Source: Pseudomonadota bacterium
Lineage (GTDB): Bacteria; Pseudomonadota; Alphaproteobacteria; Sphingomonadales; Sphingomonadaceae
Assembly (NCBI GenBank): GCA_023457895.1
Contig: JAEXAY010000026.1
Location: forward strand, 1-9,482
DNA: 9,482 nt
Direction of reading: 5' to 3'
Shown here one piece after another: positions 1-6,332 of the stretch. The notes beneath the pieces were generated by a model, which worked only from the letters and a program-made list of their open reading frames with translations, did no database searches and was not told where the DNA came from. The translations under genes were made by a program, and so were the position numbers. The number at the start of each line of letters is the position of its first letter. Position 1 is the stretch's first letter.

Positions 1-241
1 CTACGCACAATTGGTAGATGACAAGGAAGGTAAAACATTAGCATCTGCTTCTTCTAGAGATAAAGGAGTTGACGCTAAAGGTACAAAAACAGAAGTATCT
101 ACTGCGGTAGGTAAAGCAATTGCTGAAAAAGCAAAAGCGGCTGGTATTGAGAGTATTGTATTTGACAGAAATGGATTCGTGTATCACGGTAGAGTGAAAG
201 CTCTTGCTGACGGTGCTAGAGAGGCTGGTCTTAAATTCTAA
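1..241 (+). CDS. rplR: 50S ribosomal protein L18 (uL18), 3' part only
   Basis: Only the C-terminal 79 codons are visible, read from the codon at position 2; the true start lies upstream of the window. L18 binds 5S rRNA and, with L5, anchors it in the central protuberance of the large subunit. The visible part shows the typical L18 features: a strand ending YAQLVDD, the LASASS motif, a Lys/Ala-rich helix (VGKAIAEKAKAAGI), then VFDRNGFVYHGRVKALADGAREAGL at the C-terminus, which is the most conserved block of the family. The gene ends in TAA 19 nt before rpsE, as in the spc operon of most bacteria. A TTG at 11 is an internal leucine codon and not a start. Identification is very secure; only the N-terminus is missing. 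Confidence 0.96.
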   Translation, partial: YAQLVDDKEGKTLASASSRDKGVDAKGTKTEVSTAVGKAIAEKAKAAGIESIVFDRNGFVYHGRVKALADGAREAGLKF

Positions 242-260
242 TTTTAAAAATTCAGAAAAC

Positions 261-779
261 ATGGTAGATAGTAATATAGAAAGAGTAAAACCTGGAGGAT
301 TAGAATTAAAAGATCGTCTGGTTGCTGTTAATAGAGTAACTAAAGTAACCAAAGGTGGTAGAGCATTCGGATTTTCTGCAATTGTTGTTGTAGGAAACGA
401 AGATGGTGTTATCGGTTACGGACTTGGAAAATCTAAGGAAGTTGCTTCTGCTATTGCGAAAGCGGTAGAAGATGCTAAGAAAAACTTGGTTAAGGTTCCT
501 GTAATCAACCACACAATTCCTCACCAAACTTCTGCTAGATACGGAGGTGCTGATATCTTCTTGAGACCTGCGTCTCACGGTACAGGGCTTATCGCTGGTG
601 GTGCTGTAAGAGCGGTACTAGAGTCTGCAGGTGTACACGATGTATTGTCAAAATCTAAAGGTTCTTCTAACCCGCACAATGTTGTGAAAGCTACTTTCAA
701 CGCATTGTTGGACATCAGAAGACCAGAAGAGATTGCAAGAATGAGAGGTGTTTCTTTGGATAAAGTGTTTAACGGTTAA
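261..779 (+). CDS. rpsE: 30S ribosomal protein S5 (uS5)
   Basis: S5 is a small-subunit protein near the mRNA entry channel that contacts S4 and S8 and influences decoding accuracy. The product has 172 residues (E. coli about 166). The N-terminal double-stranded-RNA-binding-like S5 domain covers about residues 15-80 and includes the signature GGRAFGFSAIVVVG at 32-45 and GYGLGKSKEV at 52-61. The C-terminal domain covers about 93-165, with GGADIFLRPASHGTGLIAGG followed by the helix with RRPEEIARMRG. I chose ATG 261, which gives the family length and a 19-nt gap after rplR. The frame stays open upstream to a TTG at 204, but that would overlap rplR and add a tail that does not resemble S5. No Shine-Dalgarno sequence is seen; the leader is A-rich. 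Of 11 arginines, 10 use AGA, as expected for a highly expressed gene here. Confidence 0.98.
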   Translation: MVDSNIERVKPGGLELKDRLVAVNRVTKVTKGGRAFGFSAIVVVGNEDGVIGYGLGKSKEVASAIAKAVEDAKKNLVKVPVINHTIPHQTSARYGGADIFLRPASHGTGLIAGGAVRAVLESAGVHDVLSKSKGSSNPHNVVKATFNALLDIRRPEEIARMRGVSLDKVFNG

Positions 780-790
780 TCAATATAGCA

Positions 791-967
791 ATGGCAACAA
801 TCAAAGTAAAATTAGTTAGAAGTGCTATTAATCGTTCTAAAACTCAAAAAAGAACACTAGAAGCACTAGGATTTAAAAGACTTCAACAAGTTGTAGAGCA
901 CGAAGCTACGCCTTCTATTTTAGGAATGATTGCTTCTGTAAGTCACTTATTAGAAGTTCAGAAATAA
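791..967 (+). CDS. rpmD: 50S ribosomal protein L30 (uL30)
   Basis: This short gene encodes 58 residues, the usual size for bacterial L30, a small alpha/beta protein on the large subunit surface that is not universal in bacteria. The protein begins MATIKVKLVRSAINRSKTQK, matching the family pattern of a first strand followed by S-x-I-x-R-x-x-x-Q. It continues with the helix RTLEALGFKRLQQVV, then the segment TPSILGMIASVSHLLEV, which matches the conserved C-terminal part, where family members usually show an N/I-x-G-M-I/L-x-x-V stretch. It starts 11 nt after rpsE and sits between rpsE and rplO, exactly where rpmD is found in the spc cluster. It ends in TAA. The following gap to rplO is unusually long (86 nt) and contains a hairpin described separately. 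Confidence 0.96.
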   Translation: MATIKVKLVRSAINRSKTQKRTLEALGFKRLQQVVEHEATPSILGMIASVSHLLEVQK

Positions 968-980
968 GACATTAGACATA

Positions 981-1016
981 GAGAGAAGAGACTCTAATTT
1001 AGAAGTCTCTTATCTC
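981..1016 (+). repeat. Imperfect hairpin in the rpmD-rplO gap
   Basis: Arms 981-993 (GAGAGAAGAGACT) and 1004-1016 (AGTCTCTTATCTC) are complementary at 12 of 13 positions around a 10-nt loop. The loop can pair further (TCTA 993-996 with TAGA 1000-1003) if one base is bulged. The right side continues as short TCTTATCT-like repeats. There is no T-run directly after the stem that would make a convincing intrinsic terminator, although the following sequence is T-rich. It may be an intergenic repeat element, a processing or attenuation hairpin, or an mRNA-stabilising structure; the sequence alone does not decide. It sits in the only long gap of the otherwise tightly packed cluster. Confidence 0.7.
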
Positions 1017-1053
1017 TTATCTTTTAATCTATAATCTCAATTACAATACAACA

Positions 1054-1503
1054 ATGAATTTAAATAACTTAAAACCATCAACTGGCTCTACATTCAGTAC
1101 AAAAAGAATTGGTAGAGGTCAAGGAAGTGGATACGGTGGTACTTCAACAAAAGGACATAAAGGTCAGAAAGCGAGAGCTGGTTATTCTCAGAAAATCGGT
1201 TTCGAAGGTGGACAGATGCCTTTGCAAAGAAGATTACCAAAATTTGGTTTCAAAAATATTAATAGAAAAGAGTTTAGAGCAATCAATCTTGATACTATCC
1301 AAACTTTGATCGATACCAAAAACATCACTGGTGATATCACTAGAGACGTATTGGTAGAAAACGGTCTTGCATCTAAAAACGAATTGGTAAAAATCCTAGG
1401 AAGAGGTGATTTGAAATCTGGTGTTTCTATCTCTGCTGACAAGTTTACTAAATCTGCTGAAGAGGCGATCAACAAAGCTGGAGGTAAAGCAATTACTCTT
1501 TAA
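1054..1503 (+). CDS. rplO: 50S ribosomal protein L15 (uL15)
   Basis: L15 is a late-assembling large-subunit protein that threads a flexible basic N-terminal arm into 23S rRNA. The product has 149 residues, typical of the family (E. coli 144). The N-terminal arm, residues 1-45, is rich in Gly, Lys and Arg (RIGRGQGSGYGGTSTKGHKG). It is followed by the L15 signature GFEGGQMPLQRRLPKFGF at 49-66. The C-terminal globular domain, about 75-149, contains LGRGDLKSGVSISADKFTKSAEEAINKAGG, close to the usual end of the family. ATG 1054 is preceded by an A-rich leader without a Shine-Dalgarno sequence. It lies 10 nt before secY, the standard order. The start is secure because the residues after it match the conserved N-terminus. 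Confidence 0.98.
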   Translation: MNLNNLKPSTGSTFSTKRIGRGQGSGYGGTSTKGHKGQKARAGYSQKIGFEGGQMPLQRRLPKFGFKNINRKEFRAINLDTIQTLIDTKNITGDITRDVLVENGLASKNELVKILGRGDLKSGVSISADKFTKSAEEAINKAGGKAITL

Positions 1504-1513
1504 TTAATATATA

Positions 1514-2893
1514 ATGAAAGAATTTATACAAACACTTAAAAACATTTGGAGCCTAAAAGAGCTTAGAGACAAGATTCTCTTGACGCTTTCTTTGGTCCTT
1601 GTGTATAGATTCGCATCTTATGTTTCTCTACCTGCAATCAACACTGCAGAAGTAGGAAACCTATTACAACATTATCAAAACCAAGGCGGGAACCAACAAG
1701 GGGCCGGCCTTTTGGGTTTATTGTCATCTTTCACAGGTGGAGCATTTAGCCGTGCTTCTATTATGGCATTAGGAATCATGCCATATATTTCTGCATCAAT
1801 CATTGTACAGCTGATGGGTATGGCAATCCCATATCTTCAGAAGTTGCAAAAAGACGGAGAAAGTGGAAGAAACACTTTGAACCAGATCACAAGATGGCTG
1901 ACTATTTTGGTTTGTCTAGTACAAGCGCCTTCTTATTTGACATCTGTGACACAATTTTTCTTGCCTTATTCACAATTTGCTGCAGCATATTACATAGATC
2001 CAAACTCTGTGATGTTCTGGTTACCAAGTATCATTATCCTGGTAGCAGGTTCTGTATTTGCAATGTGGTTAGGAGAGAAGATTACGGACAAAGGTATTGG
2101 TAATGGTATTTCTATTTTGATTATGGTGGGTATCCTTGCGGATCTTCCTACTGCTTTCTACCAAGAAGTTTTGACACAGAATGGTAAAGGTGGATTGGGA
2201 AGCATTATGATCCTAATAGAAATTGTATTCTGGTTGTTGGTAATTCTATTGGCTATTATTTTATCAGTAGCAGTTAGAAAAATTCCAATCCAGTACGTAA
2301 GTAGAGCCCAGGCAAGAGGTGGTGTAAGCAGAAACTTGATGGAAGGCGCTAGACAATGGATCCCATTGAAGGTGAATGCCGCAGGTGTAATGCCTATCAT
2401 CTTTGCACAAGCATTGATGTTTGTACCAGGACTACTTACGAAAGTTGATGAATCAAATACGTTTTTGGCTGGTTTCAAAAATGTTTTTAGCTGGCAGTAC
2501 AACGTATTGTTTGCGTTATTGATTATAATTTTCTCATTTTTCTATACAGCGATTACCATTCCTGTAAATCAGATGGCTGATGATTTGAAGCGTAATGGTG
2601 GGCTTATTCCAAAAGTAAGACCTGGAAAAGAAACGGCAGATTACCTAGATGATATTTTATCAAAGATAACCTTGCCAGGTGCAATATTTTTGTCTATCTT
2701 TGCAGTCCTTCCGGCAATAGTGCACGGGACGTTTGTTCAGACAGATAGATTTGCTCTCTTTTTTGGGGGTACATCGTTGTTAATTATGGTGGGTGTTGTT
2801 TTAGACACTGTCCAACAAATTAATACGTATCTGCTGAACCATCATTATGATGGGTTGATGCAATCTAAATTATCAAGATCATCAAACCTTTAA
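1514..2893 (+). CDS. secY: Preprotein translocase subunit SecY
   Basis: SecY forms the protein-conducting channel of the inner membrane together with SecE and SecG, and works with SecA and the ribosome. The product has 459 residues (E. coli 443), with about ten hydrophobic segments. Visible landmarks are the plug/TM2 region GGAFSRASIMALGIMPYISASIIVQ at 75-99, the cytoplasmic LQKDGE at 111-116, GIGNGISILI at 194-203, the long cytoplasmic loop with ARGGVSRNLMEGARQWIPLKVNAAGVMPIIFAQ at 267-299 (SecA/ribosome contact region), LIPKVRPGKETADYLDDIL at 364-382, and GTSLLIMVGVVLDTVQQI at 419-436. The first periplasmic loop, about 42-68, is Gln/Asn/Gly-rich and some eight residues longer than in E. coli. 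The gene sits between rplO and infA; neither adk nor map intervenes. It ends in two in-frame TAA codons in tandem (2891-2896). Confidence 0.99.
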   Translation: MKEFIQTLKNIWSLKELRDKILLTLSLVLVYRFASYVSLPAINTAEVGNLLQHYQNQGGNQQGAGLLGLLSSFTGGAFSRASIMALGIMPYISASIIVQLMGMAIPYLQKLQKDGESGRNTLNQITRWLTILVCLVQAPSYLTSVTQFFLPYSQFAAAYYIDPNSVMFWLPSIIILVAGSVFAMWLGEKITDKGIGNGISILIMVGILADLPTAFYQEVLTQNGKGGLGSIMILIEIVFWLLVILLAIILSVAVRKIPIQYVSRAQARGGVSRNLMEGARQWIPLKVNAAGVMPIIFAQALMFVPGLLTKVDESNTFLAGFKNVFSWQYNVLFALLIIIFSFFYTAITIPVNQMADDLKRNGGLIPKVRPGKETADYLDDILSKITLPGAIFLSIFAVLPAIVHGTFVQTDRFALFFGGTSLLIMVGVVLDTVQQINTYLLNHHYDGLMQSKLSRSSNL

Positions 2894-2901
2894 TAAAGTA
2901 A

Positions 2902-3117
2902 ATGGCAAAACAGAAACATATAGAACAAGACGGCGTGATTACGGAAGCGCTTTCCAACGCGCAGTTCCGTGTAGAACTAGAAAATGGGCACGTATTGATT
3001 GCCCATATTTCTGGTAAAATGAGAATGCATTATATTAAACTCTTACCTGGAGACAAGGTAAGACTCGAACTCTCTCCTTATGACTTGACTAAAGGGAGAA
3101 TAACTTTTAGATATTAA
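2902..3117 (+). CDS. infA: Translation initiation factor IF-1
   Basis: IF-1 binds the A site of the 30S subunit during initiation and assists IF-2 and IF-3. The product has 71 residues, the standard bacterial length, and is a single S1-type OB fold. The central block FRVELENGHVLIAHISGKMR (residues 22-41) is nearly identical to that of E. coli IF-1. It is followed by YIKLLPGDKVRLELSPYDLTKGRITFRY, the conserved C-terminal strands. ATG 2902 lies 8 nt after secY, with an A-rich leader and no clear Shine-Dalgarno sequence. Placement directly after secY and before rpmJ is common in Flavobacteriia, while many other bacteria have adk and/or map here. Identification is certain. Confidence 0.98.
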   Translation: MAKQKHIEQDGVITEALSNAQFRVELENGHVLIAHISGKMRMHYIKLLPGDKVRLELSPYDLTKGRITFRY

Positions 3118-3127
3118 AAATAACAAA

Positions 3128-3244
3128 ATGAAGGTTAGAGCATCTATCAAAAAAAGAAGTGCTGATTGCAAAATCGTACGTAGAAAAGGCGTACTATTCG
3201 TAATCAACAAAAAGAACCCTAAATTTAAACAAAGACAAGGTTAA
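3128..3244 (+). CDS. rpmJ: 50S ribosomal protein L36 (bL36), zinc-free form
   Basis: This is a 38-residue protein. The ends MKVRASIKKR and KFKQRQG and the central CKIVRRKGVLFVINKK match L36, a small protein on 23S rRNA. The classical form has a zinc ribbon with three Cys and one His. Here only Cys14 remains: the first Cys position is Ser11, the third is Asn27, and the usual His of PKHKQRQG is Phe33. It is therefore a C-minus form that cannot bind zinc in the normal way. From memory this pattern is normal for flavobacterial L36 and is not a defect. It lies 10 nt after infA and 16 nt before rpsM, the expected place at the start of the alpha gene block. Confidence 0.96.
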   Translation: MKVRASIKKRSADCKIVRRKGVLFVINKKNPKFKQRQG

Positions 3245-3260
3245 GAACCGCAATTAAATT

Positions 3261-3638
3261 ATGGCGAGAATTTCAGGTATTGATTTACCAAAGAACAAAA
3301 GAGGCGTTATTGGTCTTACATACATCTACGGTGTTGGAAGAAGTACAGCTTCAGAAATTTTGAAAAGCGCTGGAATCAGCGAAGACAAGAAAGTCAACGA
3401 ATGGAATGACGATGAATTGGCAGCAATCAGAACTTATATCTTAGACAACGTAAAAGTTGAAGGAGAATTGCGTTCTGAAGTGCAATTGAACATCAAGCGA
3501 TTGATGGACATAGGATGCCAACGAGGAATACGTCACAGACTAGGATTACCTTTAAGAGGCCAAAGAACGAAAAACAATTCTAGAACCCGAAAAGGAAGAA
3601 GAAAAACTGTTGCTAACAAGAAAAAAGCTAGTAAATAA
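3261..3638 (+). CDS. rpsM: 30S ribosomal protein S13 (uS13)
   Basis: S13 sits in the head of the small subunit, contacts S19 and the large-subunit central protuberance, and reaches the P-site tRNA with its C-terminal tail. The product has 125 residues (E. coli 118). The N-terminus MARISGIDLPKNKR is typical. The helix-two-turns-helix domain spans about residues 14-60 and includes LTYIYGVGRSTASEIL. The signature GIRHRLGLPLRGQRTKNNSR is at 89-108, followed by a very basic tail (RKGRRKTVANKKKASK) that contacts tRNA and rRNA. It is the first gene of the classical alpha operon block (rpsM, rpsK, rpsD, rpoA, rplQ). I see no S4-binding pseudoknot of the E. coli type upstream; that stretch is rpmJ coding sequence. 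Confidence 0.98.
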   Translation: MARISGIDLPKNKRGVIGLTYIYGVGRSTASEILKSAGISEDKKVNEWNDDELAAIRTYILDNVKVEGELRSEVQLNIKRLMDIGCQRGIRHRLGLPLRGQRTKNNSRTRKGRRKTVANKKKASK

Positions 3639-3650
3639 TCGTTAGGAATT

Positions 3651-4040
3651 ATGGCAAAACAAACTAAAGTTGTAAAAAAGAGAAAAGTAAAAGTTGAAGC
3701 GATCGGGGAAGCTCATATCCAAGCATCATTCAACAACATTATTATTTCTTTGACGAATAAAAACGGAGAGGTAATCTCTTGGGCATCTGCCGGTAAAATG
3801 GGATTCAGAGGTTCTAAAAAGAATACTCCTTTCGCAGCTCAAATGGCAGCGGAAAACTGTGCAGCAGTTGCACACGAAGCTGGTCTTAGAAGAGTGAAGG
3901 TGTTTGTGAAAGGACCTGGTGCAGGTAGAGAATCTGCAATCAGATCAATTCACAATTCAGGAATTGAAGTTAGCGAAATCGTAGATGTGACTCCAATGCC
4001 ACATAACGGTTGTAGACCACCTAAAAGAAGAAGAGTTTAA
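3651..4040 (+). CDS. rpsK: 30S ribosomal protein S11 (uS11)
   Basis: S11 lies on the platform of the small subunit near the mRNA exit and the Shine-Dalgarno helix region. The product has 129 residues, the same as E. coli. After a basic N-terminal tail (KVVKKRKVKVE) come the conserved IQASFNNIIISLTNKNGEVISWASAGKMGFRGS (23-55), then TPFAAQMAAENCA (59-71), GPGAGRESAIRSI (88-100), and the C-terminal TPMPHNGCRPPKRRRV. Asn119 in the PHNGCRPP motif corresponds to the residue reported in E. coli S11 to be converted to isoaspartate; modification here is inference. The start at 3651 is preceded by TAGGAATT, the nearest thing to a weak purine-rich ribosome site in this cluster. The gene is 12 nt after rpsM and 20 nt before rpsD. 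Confidence 0.98.
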   Translation: MAKQTKVVKKRKVKVEAIGEAHIQASFNNIIISLTNKNGEVISWASAGKMGFRGSKKNTPFAAQMAAENCAAVAHEAGLRRVKVFVKGPGAGRESAIRSIHNSGIEVSEIVDVTPMPHNGCRPPKRRRV

Positions 4041-4060
4041 TTTTTTAGAATTATACCATT

Positions 4061-4669
4061 ATGGCAAGATATATTGGACCTAAAACTAAGATTGCTAGAA
4101 AATTTGGTGCAGCAATCTTCGGAGACGATAAAAACTTCGAAAGAAGAAAAAACCAACCACCAGGACAACACGGACCGAACAAAAGAAGAGGTGCGAAGAA
4201 GTCGGAATACGCTATTCAGCTTGCAGAAAAACAAAAAGCAAAATATACGTACGGTATCCTTGAAAGACAATTTGCAAATCTTTTTGATAAAGCAGATAGA
4301 AGCAAAGGTGTTACCGGTGAAGTTCTTTTGCAATTATGTGAGTCAAGATTAGATAACGTTGTATACAGATTTGGTTTCTCAAAATCAAGAGCTGGTGCAA
4401 GACAGTTGGTTTCTCACAGACATATCACAGTAAACGGAGAGATCGTAAATATCCCTTCTTACTTATTGAAAGCTGGTGATGTGGTTGCAGTAAGAGAAAA
4501 ATCAAAATCACTAGAAGTAGTTGCAGATGCACTTGCATCAAAAGCAAACTATGAGTGGTTACAATTCAACGACGAGAAGAAAGAAGGTACTTTCATTTCT
4601 GCTCCTGAAAGAATCCAAATTCCGGAGGACATCAAAGAACAGTTGATCGTCGAACTATACTCTAAATAA
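4061..4669 (+). CDS. rpsD: 30S ribosomal protein S4 (uS4)
   Basis: S4 is a primary 16S rRNA-binding protein that nucleates assembly of the small-subunit body and lines the mRNA entry tunnel with S3 and S5; in several bacteria it also represses its own operon. The product has 202 residues (E. coli 206). The start MARYIGPKTKIARKFG and the QPPGQHGPNKRRGAKKSEYA block (32-51) are family hallmarks. The S4 RNA-binding domain is at about 93-155, with CESRLDNVVYRFGF and ARQLVSHRHITVNGEIVNIPSY. The C-terminus PEDIKEQLIVELYSK is conserved. The N-terminal zinc cysteines found in some bacterial S4 proteins are absent. Autoregulation here is not supported by any structure I can see upstream. ATG 4061 fits the conserved N-terminus. 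Confidence 0.98.
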   Translation: MARYIGPKTKIARKFGAAIFGDDKNFERRKNQPPGQHGPNKRRGAKKSEYAIQLAEKQKAKYTYGILERQFANLFDKADRSKGVTGEVLLQLCESRLDNVVYRFGFSKSRAGARQLVSHRHITVNGEIVNIPSYLLKAGDVVAVREKSKSLEVVADALASKANYEWLQFNDEKKEGTFISAPERIQIPEDIKEQLIVELYSK

Positions 4670-4700
4670 TTTTAATCTAAATTTTTGCTCAACCAACAAT

Positions 4701-5696
4701 ATGGCAATTTTACAATTCATAAAACCCGATAAAGTAATACTACTAAACTCTGATGATTTCAAAGGACAATTTGAGTTCAGACCATTAGAGCCAGGTTTCG
4801 GTCTTACTATCGGTAATGCTTTGAGAAGAGTACTTCTTTCTTCTCTAGAAGGATATGCTATTTCATCTATCAAAATTGAAGGTGTAGAGCACGAGTTTTC
4901 AACCATTCTAGGAGTTATTGAAGACGTTACTGAGATTATCTTGAACCTAAAGCAATTGAGATTAAAGGCAAAAGCGGAAGGGCAAGCTAATGAGCAGGTA
5001 ACAGTAAAGATTTCTGGTAAAGAAACAGTAACTGCTGGAGATTTAGGAAGTACGATGGCTGGTTTTGAGGTTTTGAACCCTGAGCTTATTATCTGCAACT
5101 TAACAAAAGACGTTACTTTCGAGATTACTTTTAATATTGAAAAAGGAAGAGGATATGTTCCATCAGAACAAAACAAATCGAACAATGCGCCTATCGGCAC
5201 CATTGCAATCGACTCCATCTTTACCCCAATCAAAAAAGTAAAGTATTCTATTGAAAATTACCGTGTAGAGCAAAAAACAGACTACGAAAAACTTGTATTG
5301 GATATCGAAACTGACGGGTCTATCACCCCTCAGAATGCCCTTACAGAAGCTTCTAAGATTTTAATCTACCACTTCATGTTATTCTCTGATGAGAGAATTA
5401 CTTTGGAGACAGAAGCTGTAAAAGCATCCATCCAGTACGACGAAGAAACTTTACATACAAGACAGCTTCTTAAAACAAAACTTGCCGATATGGATCTTTC
5501 TGTACGTGCACTGAATTGCTTAAAAGCTGCTGAAGTAGAAACTCTTGGTGAGCTGGTTTCTTATAGTAAGTCTGATTTGATGAAATTCAGAAATTTCGGA
5601 AAGAAATCATTGACAGAACTTGAAGAATTAGTTCATTCCAAAGGTCTTAACTTCGGTTTTGACGTAGCAAAATATAAATTAGACGCTGATAAATAA
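4701..5696 (+). CDS. rpoA: DNA-directed RNA polymerase subunit alpha
   Basis: The alpha subunit dimerises to start polymerase assembly, and its C-terminal domain binds UP elements and activators. The product has 331 residues (E. coli 329). The N-terminal domain (about 1-235) shows FEFRPLEPGFGLTIGNALRRVLLSSLEGYAI at 25-54, the dimerisation/assembly motif, and GYVPSE at 151-156. A linker is followed by the C-terminal domain (about 252-322). There LSVRALNCLK and NFGKKSLTELEEL keep the DNA-contact residues: Arg269, Asn272, Cys273, Gly300, Lys302 and Ser303 correspond to E. coli R265, N268, C269, G296, K298 and S299. The gap to rpsD is 31 nt and to rplQ 6 nt, suggesting cotranscription and probably coupled translation with rplQ. 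The 192-codon frame antisense to it is a coding shadow. Confidence 0.99.
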   Translation: MAILQFIKPDKVILLNSDDFKGQFEFRPLEPGFGLTIGNALRRVLLSSLEGYAISSIKIEGVEHEFSTILGVIEDVTEIILNLKQLRLKAKAEGQANEQVTVKISGKETVTAGDLGSTMAGFEVLNPELIICNLTKDVTFEITFNIEKGRGYVPSEQNKSNNAPIGTIAIDSIFTPIKKVKYSIENYRVEQKTDYEKLVLDIETDGSITPQNALTEASKILIYHFMLFSDERITLETEAVKASIQYDEETLHTRQLLKTKLADMDLSVRALNCLKAAEVETLGELVSYSKSDLMKFRNFGKKSLTELEELVHSKGLNFGFDVAKYKLDADK

Positions 5697-5702
5697 TTAA
5701 CA

Positions 5703-6224
5703 ATGAGACACGGGAAAAAATTCAATCACTTAGGAAGAACAGCTTCTCACAGAAGCGCATTACTTTCTAATATGGCTTGTTCTCTTATCGAGCATAAAAG
5801 AATCAACACTACGGTTGCTAAAGCAAAAGCTTTACGAGTATTTGTTGAACCAATTCTTACTAAAGCAAAAGAAGATACTACACATAATAGAAGAACTGTT
5901 TTCGCTTACTTACAAAACAAAGAAGCGGTTTCTGAATTATTCAGAACAGTAGCTCCAAAAATCGCTGAACGTAATGGTGGTTACACAAGAATCATCAAAA
6001 CAGGTTTCAGACCTGGAGATGCAGCTGATACAGCAATTATCGAGTTAGTAGACTTCAATGAGCTTTACAACCCTAACGCAGAAGAGAAGAAGACAACAAG
6101 AAGAAGTAGAAAATCAACAACAGCTAAGAAAACTGAAGCCGTTGCAGAAGCTAAGCCAGAGGCAAAAGTTGAAAAAACTGAAGAGCCAAAAGCAGATTCT
6201 ACTGAAGAAAAAACTGAAGAGTAA
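5703..6224 (+). CDS. rplQ: 50S ribosomal protein L17 (bL17) with a charged C-terminal extension
   Basis: L17 lies near the polypeptide exit tunnel side of the large subunit. The conserved core is residues 1 to about 118: MRHGKKFNHLGRTASHRSALLSNMACSLIEHKRINTTVAKAKALR at the N-terminus and GGYTRIIKTGFRPGDAADTAIIELVD at 92-117. The protein has 173 residues against about 127 in E. coli. The additional tail, about 119-173, is low complexity: first basic (KKTTRRSRKSTTAKK, 129-143), then Ala/Lys/Glu-rich and increasingly acidic, ending TEEKTEE. Such tails are seen on L17 in Bacteroidetes to my recollection; their role is unknown to me. It starts 6 nt after rpoA and is the last gene of the cluster, since a strong terminator begins 21 nt downstream. 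Confidence 0.97.
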   Translation: MRHGKKFNHLGRTASHRSALLSNMACSLIEHKRINTTVAKAKALRVFVEPILTKAKEDTTHNRRTVFAYLQNKEAVSELFRTVAPKIAERNGGYTRIIKTGFRPGDAADTAIIELVDFNELYNPNAEEKKTTRRSRKSTTAKKTEAVAEAKPEAKVEKTEEPKADSTEEKTEE

Positions 6225-6245
6225 GAGTATTCTACCCTCAGATAT

Positions 6246-6273
6246 AAGCCACCTGATTCAGGTGGCTTTTTTT
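6246..6273 (+). terminator. Intrinsic terminator of the ribosomal protein cluster
   Basis: A perfect 10-bp stem (AAGCCACCTG, 6246-6255, with CAGGTGGCTT, 6259-6268) closes a 3-nt loop and runs into seven T residues (6267-6273). It begins 21 nt after the rplQ stop. The GC-rich stem plus T-run is a textbook Rho-independent terminator. It should separate the ribosomal cluster from the beta-galactosidase gene. Confidence 0.93.
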
Positions 6274-6285
6274 ATTATGTATAAC

Positions 6286-6314
6286 TTGTGATTTCCAGTT
6301 TTTTAGTACCTTGC
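6286..6314 (+). promoter_or_regulatory. Weak candidate promoter for the GH35 gene
   Basis: TTG at 6286-6288 could be a -33 element and TACCTTGC at 6307-6314 a degenerate -7 element, spaced 18 nt apart; the Bacteroidetes consensus is TTTG and TAnnTTTG. The -7 box matches four of six fixed positions. A promoter is expected somewhere here because a strong terminator lies just upstream, but this exact placement is tentative. The same AGTACCTT core occurs before the lipoprotein gene on the other strand. Confidence 0.35.
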
Positions 6315-6332
6315 TTCATATTTACAACCTTT

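Noticed and set aside
995..1002. TAATTTAG in the rpmD-rplO hairpin loop as a -7 box
   Set aside because: No -33 TTTG occurs about 20 nt upstream (the bases there are ATTA), and the box would lie in the hairpin loop.
981..1035. Repeats in the rpmD-rplO gap as a CRISPR or insertion sequence end
   Set aside because: There are no regular repeats with unique spacers, no transposase and no target-site duplication that I can see.
4074..4352. Open frames overlapping rpsD on both strands
   Set aside because: They are out-of-frame or antisense readings of a well conserved rpsD gene, with low-complexity products and no start context.
4678..4687. TAAATTTTTG before rpoA as an internal promoter
   Set aside because: The -7-like match has no TTTG or TTG at a 17-23 nt distance upstream, and AT-rich gaps give such matches by chance.
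4655..5233. 192-codon open frame on the minus strand over rpoA
   Set aside because: It lies wholly antisense to a certain rpoA gene, resembles no family I know, and its frame is explained by the biased codons of rpoA.
6058..6291. 77-codon open frame overlapping the end of rplQ
   Set aside because: It is a frame-shifted reading of the Lys/Glu-rich L17 tail and runs through the terminator hairpin, so it is not a real gene.
6288..6332. GTG at 6288 as the GH35 start
   Set aside because: It would add 15 hydrophobic residues before an already complete signal peptide and would place the candidate promoter inside the gene; ATG 6333 gives a standard signal peptide.
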